Origin: an uncultured Thermoanaerobaculia bacterium
GTDB taxonomy: Bacteria > Acidobacteriota > Thermoanaerobaculia > Multivoradales > Multivoraceae
Length of the DNA: 64,000 bases
Reading direction: 5' to 3'
NCBI GenBank assembly: GCA_951812325.1
Contig: OX638294.1
Location: 4,068,859 to 4,132,858, forward strand
Shown here: positions 37,377-46,077 of the stretch, piece after piece
How positions within the stretch are numbered: position 1 is the first letter of the stretch
Layout of the letters: each line of letters starts with the position of its first letter
Notes under the pieces: generated by a model
Seen by the model: only the letters and a program-made list of their open reading frames with translations
Database searches by the model: none
What the model was told of the DNA's origin: nothing
Made by a program: the position numbers and the translations under genes

Positions 37377-39923
37377 CTACTCCCGTAACCTGGCGCCGAC
37401 AGCCCGTTCGACCTGTCCCAGGATCCGCCGCCGCAGCTTCTTGACGTCCCGGTCGCGCAGGGTGCGATTCGGGGCCCGGAACGTCAGGTGGTAGGCGAGG
37501 CTCTTCGAACCGTCGCCGATCGTTTCGCCGCGGAAGACATCGAACAACTCCACGGCGCAGAGCAGGGGCTTGCCGGCCGCGAGCAGGGCCGCCTCGACGG
37601 TCGCGGCAGGCGTCGCTTCGCCTACGATCAGGGCCAGGTCCTCGCGCACTTCCGGATAGACCGGCACCGGCTCGACCTGGAGGGTGTCGGGGATGCGCTC
37701 GAGGATGCGGTCGAGTTCGAGTTCAGCGGCCAGCACGGGCTGTCCGGCTGCCGGCTCGATGTCGAAGCTCGCGGCGACCGTCGGGTGGACTTCGCCGAGC
37801 GCCCCGACCGGTTCCGGGTCGCCCGCGAGCAGGACCGCGGCGGTGCGTCCGGGGCAAAAGGCGGTTGCCGCCGAGTGCGCCTCGGGCTCGCCGAACTCGA
37901 CCGTCAGGCCGAGCCGGTCCAGGACCGTCTCGACCACGCCCTTGACGTCGAAGAAGTCGAAGCAGTCGTCGCTGTCTCCAGCCGCCTGCCAGTGGTCTGC
38001 CCGACGCGGACCGGTCAGCACGGCGGCGGCACGCTGCCGCTCCTCGGGAAGCGAATCGCCTTCGTTGACCGGGAACACGCGGCCGACCTCGAACAGGGCG
38101 AGCCGGTCCGTGAAGCGGCCGTTCGACGCCGCGGCCTCCAGCACTGACGCGAGCAGGCTGCGGCGCATGACGACGCGGTCGAGGGTCGAGGGATTGGCGA
38201 GCCGAATGTAGGGCGGGAGCTCGACCTCCTCGGGTTGCAGTTTCGCTTCCGCTTCCGGTGTCGTCAGCCGGTAGCTCACGATCTCCTGGAGTCCAAGGTC
38301 GGCGAAGGTGTCCTTGACCCGGTCCTCGAAGGACTGCTCGCGGTTGCCGCGCTGGGGCGGCAGCACGTCGCTGAGCACGGTGGAGGGGATGCGATCGTAG
38401 CCGTAGATGCGGCAGACCTCCTCGACCAGGTCGTGGGGGCCCTCGATGTCGAGGCGGTGGTCGGGAACGGTGACGCTCAGCTTGTCGGTACCGTCCGCCG
38501 GCTCGGCTTCGAAGTCCAGCCGCCGTAGCAGAGCCGCCGTGTCCTCGGCGTCGAGGTCGAGGCCGCTCAGTCGGCGCAGATAGCCGAGGTCGAAGTCGAC
38601 GGTGACATCAGGCGCCGGTTGCGGATAGTGATCGATGATGCCCTCGGCGATCGTGCCGCCGGCGTGAAGCCGCAGCAGTTCGGCGGCTCGCCTGGCGCCG
38701 AGCAGGGCCTGGCTGGGATGGACGCCGCGGCTGAACCGGAAGCCGGCCTCGGTGTGGACGCCGAGTTGACGCTGGGTGCGCCGGATGCTTCCGGGCGCCC
38801 AGGCCGCCGCTTCGAGCAGCACGTTGCGCGTCTCCTCGCCGATCTCGCTGTCCCGGCCGCCCATCACCCCGCCGACGCTGAGGGCGCCGGCCGGATCGGT
38901 GACCAGGATCTGGTTTGGCCGCAGTTTCCGCTCGGCGCCGTCTAGCGTGGTCAGGCGTTCGCCGTCGCGCACCAGCCGTGTGACGATCCGCAACGGGCCG
39001 CCGTCCGCGTAGCCATCCGCTCGCTGGCGCAGCAGGTCGTAGTCGAAGGTGTGGTTCGGTTGGCCGACCTCGAGCATCACGTAGTTGCTGATGTCGACCA
39101 CGTTGCCGATGGGCCGCTGGCCCGCGAGTTGCAGCCGGTGCTGCATCCAGTACGGCGAAGGTCCTTGCTCGATGCCTTCGATCAGAAGGCCGACGAAGCG
39201 CGGATTGAGTTCCGGGTTCTCGGTGGCGATCTCGACCCGGCCCGCGATCTTCGGTCCGTCCATCGTGAGCGGGACGGCGGGCGGCCGGAACGCGGCTTCC
39301 GTGAGCGCCGCGACCTCGCGCGCGACCCCCAGGATCGAGGCGCAGCGGGCGATGTTCGGGATCACGTCGATGTCGAGCACGACATCGCCGAGCACCTCGG
39401 TCAGTGGCCGCCCGGGTCGGAGCTCCGGCAACTCGGCGGCCGGCTCGAACAGGATGATGCCCTCGTGGTCTTCTCCGAGTCCGAGTTCCACCGCCGAGCA
39501 GAGCATCGCGTCGCTGGTGATGCCGCGCAGCTTCTTCGGCTTGAGGCGCGTGATCTTCAGGTCGCGGTACGGATTGCGGTAACTGGCGCCGGCGAGCAGC
39601 AGGGCTCCCCAGAGGTCGGCATCGCCCAGGTCCTTGCCGAGGTACGAGAACAGGTTCGGCGCTCCGGTGACCACCTGGCGCGTCGAGTCTGCGCCGTAGT
39701 CGACGGTCGCCAGCACCAGGCGGTCGGCGTCCGGAACCGGGTCGACGCGCAGGATCTTCGCGGCCATGACCAGGTCGGCCGGCCACGGCAGTTCGGCGCC
39801 GGCGACACCGAAGCGGTCGATCGCCTTGACCTCGAGGCCGGCGTTGGTGAGCAGCTCGGCGAGTTCGTCCGGCGAACCGTCGAGCTCGACGAAATCGCCG
39901 AGCCAGTTGAGCGGAACGCGCAT
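37377..39923 (-). CDS. pheT: Phenylalanine-tRNA ligase beta subunit
   Basis: Beta subunit of the (alpha-beta)2 phenylalanyl-tRNA synthetase, 848 residues, near the usual length. The N terminus MRVPLNWLGDFVELDGSPDELAELLTNAGLEV is the typical B1 start, followed by the tRNA-binding EMAP-like domain (LVLATVDYGADSTRQVVTGAPNL), the B3/B4 editing domain (EVGQPNHTFDYDLL), the B5 and catalytic-like core (LVEEVCRIYGYDRIPSTVLSD) and the C-terminal FDX-ACB domain (YPEVREDLALIVGEATPAATVEAALL). ATG overlaps the pheS stop codon by one base (TGATG), so the subunits are translationally coupled. Housekeeping; nothing unusual. Confidence 0.97.
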   Translation of the reverse strand: MRVPLNWLGDFVELDGSPDELAELLTNAGLEVKAIDRFGVAGAELPWPADLVMAAKILRVDPVPDADRLVLATVDYGADSTRQVVTGAPNLFSYLGKDLGDADLWGALLLAGASYRNPYRDLKITRLKPKKLRGITSDAMLCSAVELGLGEDHEGIILFEPAAELPELRPGRPLTEVLGDVVLDIDVIPNIARCASILGVAREVAALTEAAFRPPAVPLTMDGPKIAGRVEIATENPELNPRFVGLLIEGIEQGPSPYWMQHRLQLAGQRPIGNVVDISNYVMLEVGQPNHTFDYDLLRQRADGYADGGPLRIVTRLVRDGERLTTLDGAERKLRPNQILVTDPAGALSVGGVMGGRDSEIGEETRNVLLEAAAWAPGSIRRTQRQLGVHTEAGFRFSRGVHPSQALLGARRAAELLRLHAGGTIAEGIIDHYPQPAPDVTVDFDLGYLRRLSGLDLDAEDTAALLRRLDFEAEPADGTDKLSVTVPDHRLDIEGPHDLVEEVCRIYGYDRIPSTVLSDVLPPQRGNREQSFEDRVKDTFADLGLQEIVSYRLTTPEAEAKLQPEEVELPPYIRLANPSTLDRVVMRRSLLASVLEAAASNGRFTDRLALFEVGRVFPVNEGDSLPEERQRAAAVLTGPRRADHWQAAGDSDDCFDFFDVKGVVETVLDRLGLTVEFGEPEAHSAATAFCPGRTAAVLLAGDPEPVGALGEVHPTVAASFDIEPAAGQPVLAAELELDRILERIPDTLQVEPVPVYPEVREDLALIVGEATPAATVEAALLAAGKPLLCAVELFDVFRGETIGDGSKSLAYHLTFRAPNRTLRDRDVKKLRRRILGQVERAVGARLRE

Positions 39924-41014
39924 CAGACGAAGCGCTGGAACTGGCGCAGGAAACGCAGGTCGTTCGACCAGAAATAGCGGATGTCGCGGATCCCGTGCCG
40001 CAGCATGGCGATCCGCTCGGGGCCCATGCCGAAGGCGAAGCCGCTCCACTCGTCCGGGTCGTAGCCGCCGTTTTGGAGCACGGTCGGGTGGACCATGCCG
40101 CAGCCGAGGATCTCGAGCCAGCCGGTCTCCTTGCACAACTGGCAGCCCTGTCCGTCGCAAAGCAGGCAGGCGATGTCCATCTCGGCGCTCGGCTCGGTGA
40201 ACGGGAAGTAGCTGGCCCGGAAACGGGCGCCGCGGCCTTCCCCGAACAGGCGGCGGGCGAACTCGGTCAGGGTGCCCTTCAGATCGGCGAAGGTGATCGC
40301 CGGTCCGACCGCCAGTCCTTCGATCTGGTGGAACTGGATCTCGCTTCGGGCGGTGATCTGCTCGTTGCGGTAGCACATGCCGGGCAGGATGACGCGGATT
40401 GGCTCGGGGTGCCGCTCCCGCATCGCCAGGATCTGCCCGCCGCTGGTGTGGGTGCGGAGAACCGCGCTCGGATCCGTCGTGTAGAAGGTGTCCTGCATGT
40501 CCCGCGCCGGATGATCGGGGGGCATGTTCAGGTCGCCGAAGTTCAACTGGTCCGTGACCACGTCCGGGCTGCGGTAGGTCTGGAAGCCCATGTCGCCGAA
40601 GATGCGCTCGATGCGGCGCATGACCAGGGTCGACGGGTGCAGGCCGCCGAGAACCGGCCGGCGGCCGGGCAGGGTGACGTCGAGCCGGTCCGTGTCGCCG
40701 TCGGCTTCGTGCGCCGATCGCTTCAAAGCCTCCTGACGCGCCTCGAAGGCGGCCTGCAGCGAGGTCTTGATCTCGTTGATCCGCTTGCCGAACGCGGGGC
40801 GGTCGGCGGGCTCGATCTCGCCCATGCGGCGGGTCAGGAGCTGGACTTCGCCCTTGCGACCGATCGTCGCCCGGCGCCACTCCTCGAGTTGCCCCGGATC
40901 GGCCGCCTGGTCCAGGGCGGCGGAGACCCGCGCTTCGATGTCGTCGAGCTGGTCGATCACGGCGGCGTCAGGCGGGTCTTCGTTCGGCGCCCTTTCTCGG
41001 ACCCGGCACGGCAC
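39923..41014 (-). CDS. pheS: Phenylalanine-tRNA ligase alpha subunit
   Basis: Catalytic alpha subunit of phenylalanyl-tRNA synthetase, 363 residues. It has the N-terminal coiled coil, then class II motif 1 (HPSTLVMRRIERIFGDMGFQ), motif 2 (RVILPGMCYRNEQITARSEIQFHQIEGLAVG) and motif 3 (GFAFGMGPERIAMLRHGIRDIRYF). An insertion with four cysteines (CLLCDGQGCQLCKETGWLEILG) appears between motifs 2 and 3, a possible metal site found in PheS of several phyla. The start is GTG at 41014; a second GTG at 40960 is possible because the first 18 residues are Arg/Pro-rich and have no clear ribosome site. It overlaps pheT by one base. Confidence 0.96.
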   Translation of the reverse strand: MPCRVRERAPNEDPPDAAVIDQLDDIEARVSAALDQAADPGQLEEWRRATIGRKGEVQLLTRRMGEIEPADRPAFGKRINEIKTSLQAAFEARQEALKRSAHEADGDTDRLDVTLPGRRPVLGGLHPSTLVMRRIERIFGDMGFQTYRSPDVVTDQLNFGDLNMPPDHPARDMQDTFYTTDPSAVLRTHTSGGQILAMRERHPEPIRVILPGMCYRNEQITARSEIQFHQIEGLAVGPAITFADLKGTLTEFARRLFGEGRGARFRASYFPFTEPSAEMDIACLLCDGQGCQLCKETGWLEILGCGMVHPTVLQNGGYDPDEWSGFAFGMGPERIAMLRHGIRDIRYFWSNDLRFLRQFQRFV

Positions 41015-41052
41015 CCGACTCTACTAGGGAACGGATGAGGTTCCGCCCGCGG

Positions 41053-41847
41053 TCAGGGGCCGGCGCCCTCCACGCCAGGAATAGCGAGGCGACTCAGAAG
41101 CGACAAGAGCGACAGGAGGGGCAGGATCGTGGCCAGGACCGCCGCTCTGACGGCCCCCACTCTCTGGACGACGTGGAGTCCGATTCCGAACAGCACGGCG
41201 CTGCCGATGATGGCCAGGTACTCGCCCGCGACGGGCACGATGCCAAGGAGACTGGCGCCGTGCGCATAGCAGATCGCGGCCCAGGTACCCCTGAACCCGT
41301 GTGGCCTCGAGGTGCGAGTGACGACCAGAAGAAGGTGGAGGAGTGCACCGAACACCAGCGTGAACAACAGAGTCAGGGCAAAGAGGACGGGCAGGAAGAG
41401 CAGGAGACCCTGGACGGCGATGAAGGCATTCAGGACAGGCCCGAAGGACAGTTCCTCCGGGCGGCGGAGCGTGTCCGGATCGATCCGGAACTCCGTCAGA
41501 TACACGAAATCGAGTGCTGGCTCCGGAAGGGTCAGGGCAAGGACCGTGAGCACCACGCCGTTCACCAGGGATCCGAGCACTGTGACGAGGCCCACGAACA
41601 GGAGCGGACCCCAGATGCCCGCATCGGCCCGGGTTCCCTTGAAGAAGCTACGGGGAGAGGTGACCAGGAGAGCCAGAGCGGAGACCAGGGCCGACACTCT
41701 GCCGCGGTCCTTGCGTTCCTCCCACGGATTGACGACGTGTGTGCCGGCGCTGGAGGCGGTGTTGTCGTGATCGGAGTTCACGACGGGCACACTACCGGAG
41801 CAGTCCCCCGGATTGTCGGAGGCGCGACGGCCCACGGCCGGGCACAA
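41053..41847 (-). CDS. YIP1-like integral membrane protein
   Basis: Membrane protein of up to 264 residues with about five hydrophobic helices after a polar N terminus: WGPLLFVGLVTVLGSLVNGVVLTVLALTLP, VLNAFIAVQGLLLFLPVLFALTLLFTLVFGALLHLLLVV, TWAAICYAHGASLLGIVPVAGEYLAIIGSAVLFGIGLHVVQRVG and a terminal VLATILPLLSLLSLLSRLA. The FF-TSPRSFFKGTRADAG opening and the AAICYAHGAS segment fit the bacterial YIP1 family, whose role is unknown. The start is uncertain: the ATG at 41847 gives a Cys/Asp-rich lead, and a GTG at 41781 (VNSDHD) is equally possible. It lies directly upstream of pheS but reads the same way with a 38-base gap, so it might be cotranscribed. Confidence 0.68.
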   Translation of the reverse strand: MCPAVGRRASDNPGDCSGSVPVVNSDHDNTASSAGTHVVNPWEERKDRGRVSALVSALALLVTSPRSFFKGTRADAGIWGPLLFVGLVTVLGSLVNGVVLTVLALTLPEPALDFVYLTEFRIDPDTLRRPEELSFGPVLNAFIAVQGLLLFLPVLFALTLLFTLVFGALLHLLLVVTRTSRPHGFRGTWAAICYAHGASLLGIVPVAGEYLAIIGSAVLFGIGLHVVQRVGAVRAAVLATILPLLSLLSLLSRLAIPGVEGAGP

Positions 41848-41950
41848 CCCGCCGATGAGCGCGCCGCTCCTGGCGAATCGCCGCTGAAACGTCTACAGGC
41901 GCCTCGCCTGCCTCTTCGAGAGCCGCCGCGGAAGCGGAAGGGGCCCGTCC

Positions 41951-42988
41951 TCAGGCGACGCGAGGCAGCACCTCGTCCGTGAACAGGACGAACGAGCTGT
42001 GGCTCAGCGGCGCCAGCAGCAGGTAGTCGAGGAACATCTCCTCCTTCAGCCGCGCGATCTCATCGACCAGCTGGTTCGGCGTGCCGTGGATGATCACGCC
42101 GTTCATGTAGCGGTCGATCGCGGACTGTTCCGCCGAATCGACGAAGATCCGGTCCTGTGCCAGGTCGCTGAGCTCGCGGTTGAGCCTGGTTTGGACCTTG
42201 GCCGCGCGCACGCCCTTCTTGCGGTGTGAGCCGACGGTCCATTCAGCCCCCTGGCGCGCGATCCGCTCCGCTTCGGCCCGGGTCGGTGCGCAGGCGATCA
42301 GGCGCGCCATGGGGATCTCCCGCCCCTCGATCGAGTGGCCGTGCTGTTCCAGGATCTGCCGGTACAGCTCCCGTTTCTCGGCGATGCGGCCGTGACGCCG
42401 GTGCGGATCGAGCATGATCGAGAATCCGTTCGCGGCGGCCCAGTTCATTGCCTCCGGGGATGAGGCGGCGAGCCAGACGGGCGGATGCGGCTCCTGCGCC
42501 GGCTTCGGCAGCACCTCGACGTCCTCGCACTGGAAGTGCTCGCCCGCGAAGGTCACGCGCTCCTCGGTCCAGGCGGCGATCACGGCCTGGACGTGCTCGC
42601 GGAACACGTCGTAGCTGTGTTGCGGGTCGACGCCGAACGCCTTGAACTCGCCCTCCTGGTAGCCGCGCCCGACGCCCCAGTTCACGCGGCCTCCGGACAG
42701 CACGTCGAGCAGCGCCACCTCCTCGGCCAGCCGCAGCGGATTGTAGAAGGGCGCCAGGGAGACGCCGGTGCCGATGCGGAGGTTCTTCGTCCTCGCGGCC
42801 ACGTGGGCGCCCATCATGTGGATCGACGGGCAGATGCTGAACGAGCTGAAGTGGTGCTCGGCCAACCACACGGCGTCGTAGCCGTTCTGCTCCATGATGT
42901 CGATGCGCTGGAAGGCCCGGTGGTACACCTGATCCAGCGGAATCCGCCGATCGGGCCAGGAGAAGAACTGGAGGACGCCGACCTTCAT
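41951..42988 (-). CDS. LLM-class flavin-dependent oxidoreductase (luciferase-like)
   Basis: Flavin-dependent monooxygenase or reductase of the bacterial luciferase superfamily, 345 residues with a TIM-barrel fold. Characteristic parts: MKVGVLQFFSWPDR, DAVWLAEHHFSSFSICPSIHMMGAHVAARTKNLRIGTGVSLAPFYNPLRLAEEVALLDVLSGGRVNWGVGRGYQEGEF, and PPVWLAASSPEAMNWAAANGFSIMLDP. These are the flavin-phosphate-binding strands of the family. Substrate unknown; relatives act on alkanes, aldehydes, nitrilotriacetate or pesticides using reduced FMN. No flavin reductase gene is adjacent. The ATG is preferred because it opens exactly on the first barrel strand. Divergent from pdxH, with 310 bases between (42989-43298) that show no other gene. 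Confidence 0.88.
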   Translation of the reverse strand: MKVGVLQFFSWPDRRIPLDQVYHRAFQRIDIMEQNGYDAVWLAEHHFSSFSICPSIHMMGAHVAARTKNLRIGTGVSLAPFYNPLRLAEEVALLDVLSGGRVNWGVGRGYQEGEFKAFGVDPQHSYDVFREHVQAVIAAWTEERVTFAGEHFQCEDVEVLPKPAQEPHPPVWLAASSPEAMNWAAANGFSIMLDPHRRHGRIAEKRELYRQILEQHGHSIEGREIPMARLIACAPTRAEAERIARQGAEWTVGSHRKKGVRAAKVQTRLNRELSDLAQDRIFVDSAEQSAIDRYMNGVIIHGTPNQLVDEIARLKEEMFLDYLLLAPLSHSSFVLFTDEVLPRVA

Positions 42989-43298
42989 CGGCCGGCAATC
43001 GTCTCACAGATCGGGCATCCGCAGTGCGGTCGCGGAACGGCGCCGCGACGGGGCCCGCACATGACCGAACCGAGCGATGCGGGGAAAGAGGACGGGCCGT
43101 TGCAAAGTCGGGAACTTCGGTGATCGATGTGAGGAAACCACTCCAGAATCGGCAACTCCGCACCGGCACGGCTCTCGACCCTCGGGAATTAGGGCCTCCC
43201 GCCCGCGCCCGGCGTGGAGCGCTGGACTAAAGGAATGGTCCCGGGGGAGGAGGATGCGGGTGTTGCCGAACGCGGACCACATCGGTCAGAGTGCAGCC

Positions 43299-43883
43299 AT
43301 GCCGTCCGCCGCCGATCCGTTCGACCGTTTCCGCGACCTCTTCGAGCGCGCCGCGTCCACGGGTCTCACCGAGCCGAACGCGATGGTCGTCTCGAGCGCT
43401 GACGACCGCGGCCGCCCTTCGTCCCGGGTCGTGCTGCTCAAGCACTTCGACCGGGAGGGCTTCGTCTTCTACACGAACCTCGAGAGCCGCAAGGGCCGAG
43501 AGATCCTGGCGCGCCCGGACGTGAGCCTGAACTTCTTCTGGCGCGAACCGAAGGAGCAGGTGTCCATTTTCGGCCGCGCCGGGCGGGTGTCCGACGCCGA
43601 GGCCGACGCCTACTTCGCGACCCGCAGCCGGAACAGCCAGCTCGGCGCCTGGGCATCGCAGCAGAGCCGGCCGCTCGAAAGCCGCGAACAGCTCGTAGCC
43701 GACTTCGAGGGGGTCAGCCGGCGCTTTGACGGGCGCGACGTGCCGCGGCCGCCGCACTGGACGGGGCTGCGGGTCGTGCCCCGTCGGTTCGAGTTCTGGG
43801 TCGGGCGGGATCACCGGCTCCATGACCGGACGTACTACGAGCGGGACGGCCCCGGTTGGGCGGTCGGGAAACTGTACCCGTAG
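43299..43883 (+). CDS. pdxH: Pyridoxamine 5'-phosphate oxidase
   Basis: FMN-dependent enzyme that oxidises pyridoxine or pyridoxamine 5'-phosphate to pyridoxal 5'-phosphate, 194 residues. Conserved blocks: EPNAMVVSSADDRGRPSSRVVLLKHFDREGFVFYTNLESRKGREI, the FMN-binding RVVLLK and YTN segments; EQVSIFGRAGRVSDAEADAYFATRSRNSQLGAWASQQSRPL; and the C-terminal RFEFWVGRDHRLHDRTYYERDGPGWAVGKLYP, ending in the LxP typical of PdxH. An in-frame ATG at 43254, preceded by GGGGGAGGAGG with very short spacing, would add 15 residues; the present start is closer to the usual N terminus. Housekeeping vitamin B6 gene. Confidence 0.93.
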   Translation: MPSAADPFDRFRDLFERAASTGLTEPNAMVVSSADDRGRPSSRVVLLKHFDREGFVFYTNLESRKGREILARPDVSLNFFWREPKEQVSIFGRAGRVSDAEADAYFATRSRNSQLGAWASQQSRPLESREQLVADFEGVSRRFDGRDVPRPPHWTGLRVVPRRFEFWVGRDHRLHDRTYYERDGPGWAVGKLYP

Positions 43884-44003
43884 CCGCCGGCTGCACCGGT
43901 CCCGGCCGACGTGGACGCTACGAGGCGATGCAGCCTCAGCGCATCTGCCGGGGGAACCGGGCCGTACCTGGCCGGCAGTATGATGGGGCGTTTGGAGGAG
44001 GAG

Positions 44004-44231
44004 ATGAAGAACCGCTACCTGTACTTGCGGATTGGCGCTTGCCTGGTGCTGGCCGTACCTGCCGTTTGGTCCATTGTCCCCTTGGTTCGAGGAGGAGAAT
44101 GGGGAACGCTGATCTTCGTTGCCGTCCTGCTGTCTCTCAGCACTGCGCTGGCGTCATTGATTCCGGCCAGGTGGAGGGGGGGTAGCGACCCTCAGCAGAC
44201 GAGGCACGCGCCCACGCAACCGGCTCGGTAA
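44004..44231 (+). CDS. Small two-helix membrane protein
   Basis: Seventy-five residues. Two hydrophobic segments (LYLRIGACLVLAVPAVWSIVPLV and WGTLIFVAVLLSLSTALASLIPA) are followed by a polar tail (RWRGGSDPQQTRHAPTQPAR). The ATG is chosen for the strong GGAGGAGG site two bases upstream of GATG; the frame stays open further upstream. I recognise no family. Its 3' end touches the broken small gene on the opposite strand. Confidence 0.5.
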   Translation: MKNRYLYLRIGACLVLAVPAVWSIVPLVRGGEWGTLIFVAVLLSLSTALASLIPARWRGGSDPQQTRHAPTQPAR

Positions 44232-44334
44232 CACCCAACCGTATCCCGCTTTCAGAGTCTTCTTGTGGCCCGGGGCGCAGTGATCGAGCATGCGCCAGAT
44301 TGCCTTCCAGGCGTACGAATCCCTTGGTTGCCAT
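44230..44334 (-). pseudogene. Broken small gene with CAPG motif, downstream of the repeated unknown gene
   Basis: From ATG 44334-44332 the frame reads MATK and then shifts: removing one G restores MATK-DSYAWKAIWRMLDHCAPGHKKTLKAGYGWVLP. This looks like a short toxin-sized protein with a WxMLDxCAPGH block. The frame then runs into unrelated sequence. A second, truncated relative sits at the same relative position behind the paralogous gene at 59 kb (59049-59094). I cannot name the family; some small uncharacterised proteins of this pattern occur in cyanobacteria and proteobacteria. Confidence 0.4.
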
Positions 44335-44359
44335 CGAATGGAACGAAGGCGTCCCGATG

Positions 44360-44839
44360 TCAGGCCGCGATGGCGGTCGGGGCCGCGTGCTGGGCGGGTG
44401 CGTTCGCGTTCACGGAGGGCTTCTCGACGAGCTGGACCTCGATGCCGAGCTTGGGATTCGATCTCTCGACCCGCAGATTCAGGTCGTTCGGGAGTTCCCC
44501 GTCACGGGCGCGCGACCGGGCCGTTTCCCACCGCGCCTTCGTGTGCGGAGCGGTCGTATCGAAGAAGTCCGCCGCCTCCCGGCGGAAGTCGTCGACGCTC
44601 GTCGCCTCCGATGCAATGTCGATGAGGATGCATCGCAGCGACTCGACGAGGCCCTGATAAGCCTCGTTGAGAGTGCTGCCGAAGCCGAGAAGACTGCCGG
44701 GGTTCACGCCTCTGAGCTGGAACTCGCCGTTCTTCTCGTCCCGGATGAACAGAAGTCGACCATGCACCCGAACCGAGACGATGTACCCGTTGCCGAAGAC
44801 GGGACCGCCGCTCTCGAAAAACAGTGCGTACTCGGTCAT
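44360..44839 (-). CDS. Conserved hypothetical protein, paralogue of the gene at 59130-59603
   Basis: Protein of 159 residues, with no signal peptide, that I cannot assign to a known family. It begins MTEYALFFESGGPVFGNGYIVSVRVHGRLLFIRDEKNGEFQLRGVNPGSLLGFG and has a central helical region STLNEAYQGLVESLRCILIDIASEATSVDDFRREAADFFDTT and a charged end. A paralogue with the same layout lies at 59130-59603, inside the Type III restriction island, with 16 of the first 18 residues identical. Both are followed by a damaged gene carrying the WKxxxRMLD.CAP block. The pair may be an uncharacterised two-gene module. ATG has weak upstream sequence; the divergent potA gene starts 96 bases away and shares the intergenic hairpin. 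Confidence 0.65.
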   Translation of the reverse strand: MTEYALFFESGGPVFGNGYIVSVRVHGRLLFIRDEKNGEFQLRGVNPGSLLGFGSTLNEAYQGLVESLRCILIDIASEATSVDDFRREAADFFDTTAPHTKARWETARSRARDGELPNDLNLRVERSNPKLGIEVQLVEKPSVNANAPAQHAAPTAIAA

Positions 44840-44891
44840 GTCGTCTCCTGGGGGATGCGGCGGCCGCGATCTGGCGACCAAGCGCCGCCCG

Positions 44892-44926
44892 CTTGCCGCC
44901 GGGGCAGGGGCGGCGGCAAGTATAGT
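44892..44926. promoter_or_regulatory. Hairpin and symmetric -10 element between divergent genes
   Basis: Perfect inverted repeat CTTGCCGCC (44892-44900) and GGCGGCAAG (44912-44920) with an 11-base loop. Directly after it the symmetric core AGTATAGT contains TATAGT (+, 44921-44926) and TATACT (-, 44924-44919). TATAGT is 8 bases before the potA GTG, so potA would be leaderless. The -35 elements are not clear: TTGCCG at 44893 is 22 bases upstream. Confidence 0.5.
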
Positions 44927-44934
44927 CGGGGTTC

Positions 44935-46077
44935 GTGAGCGTCCCTGTCCCTGACGAGCTCGGCGAGAACGCCGTCCCCCACGTTGAGTTCGTTGGCGTA
45001 GACAAGAGCTACGACGGCGAGAATCTGGTCGTGCGGGGTCTCGACCTCGCCGTGGAGCGGGGCGAGTTCCTGACTCTGCTCGGGCCGTCCGGCTCCGGCA
45101 AGACGACCTGCCTGATGATGCTCGCCGGATTCGAGGCGACGACGGCGGGCACGATCCGGATAGGCGGCCGGCCGATTCACGATCTGCCGCCGCACAAGCG
45201 GGGCATCGGCATGGTGTTCCAGAACTACGCCCTGTTTCCGCACATGACGGTGGGCGGCAACCTGGCCTTCCCGCTCGAGGTCCGCGGAGTCGGAGCGGCT
45301 CTTCGGCGGGAGCGGGTGGAGCGTGCACTCGGCCTGGTCCAGCTCGAGGGCCTGGAGGACCGGAAGCCGTCGCAACTGTCGGGCGGCCAGCAGCAGCGGG
45401 TGGCGATCGCCCGCGCCCTCGTCTTCGAACCGGAACTCGTGCTGATGGACGAACCGCTGGGCGCTCTCGACCGGCGCCTGCGCGAGGAGATGCAGTACGA
45501 GATCCGGCGGATCCACTCGACCCTGGGGGTGACCGTCGTCTACGTGACCCACGACCAGCAGGAGGCGATGACGCTGTCCGACCGGGTGGCGGTGTTCCAC
45601 AACGGGATGATCGAGCAGGCGGCGTCGCCGGAGGTTCTCTACGAGGAACCGGAAAAGGCCTTCGTCGCCCGCTTCATCGGCGAGAACAACCGCCTGGACG
45701 GCGTCGTCGTGAGTGAGGGCGACGGGGTGTGTGACGTCGACGTCGATGGTTTCAGGATTCGGGCGATGAGCCTTGGATTGTGCCCCCCGGGCGCGCGGGC
45801 GACGGTCGTCATTCGGCCGGAACGCGTCAGCGTCTCGGCGCTCCCCGGTCGCTATCGCAACGAGGTCGAAACGAAGATCGACGACATGATCTTCCTCGGT
45901 GACCACCTGCGCGTGCGCATGACGGTGGGCGGTCGCTCCGACTTCATCGCCAAGATCCCGAACGTCGTCGGCCACGGCGCCGTGTTGCCCGGAGATACCG
46001 TGACGGTGGGGTGGGCGGCCCTGGACTGCCGGGCGCTCGTGCCCGAGGAGCTTCGCGAGGGCGAGGAGGAGTGGTGA
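44935..46077 (+). CDS. potA: Polyamine-type ABC transporter ATP-binding protein
   Basis: ATPase of a spermidine/putrescine-type importer, 380 residues. Walker A is GPSGSGKTT (50-58), the signature motif is LSGGQQQRVAIARAL, Walker B is LVLMDEPLGALD and the H-loop is VTHDQQEAM. The C-terminal TOBE region (from about residue 260) follows. Start GTG is preceded by a TATAGT box 8 bases upstream rather than a ribosome site. The gene overlaps the next one, a binding lipoprotein, by four bases, and the whole set (potA, two binding proteins, two permeases) is tightly packed. Substrate is inferred from gene order (PotABCD type), not from specific residues. Confidence 0.9.
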   Translation: MSVPVPDELGENAVPHVEFVGVDKSYDGENLVVRGLDLAVERGEFLTLLGPSGSGKTTCLMMLAGFEATTAGTIRIGGRPIHDLPPHKRGIGMVFQNYALFPHMTVGGNLAFPLEVRGVGAALRRERVERALGLVQLEGLEDRKPSQLSGGQQQRVAIARALVFEPELVLMDEPLGALDRRLREEMQYEIRRIHSTLGVTVVYVTHDQQEAMTLSDRVAVFHNGMIEQAASPEVLYEEPEKAFVARFIGENNRLDGVVVSEGDGVCDVDVDGFRIRAMSLGLCPPGARATVVIRPERVSVSALPGRYRNEVETKIDDMIFLGDHLRVRMTVGGRSDFIAKIPNVVGHGAVLPGDTVTVGWAALDCRALVPEELREGEEEW

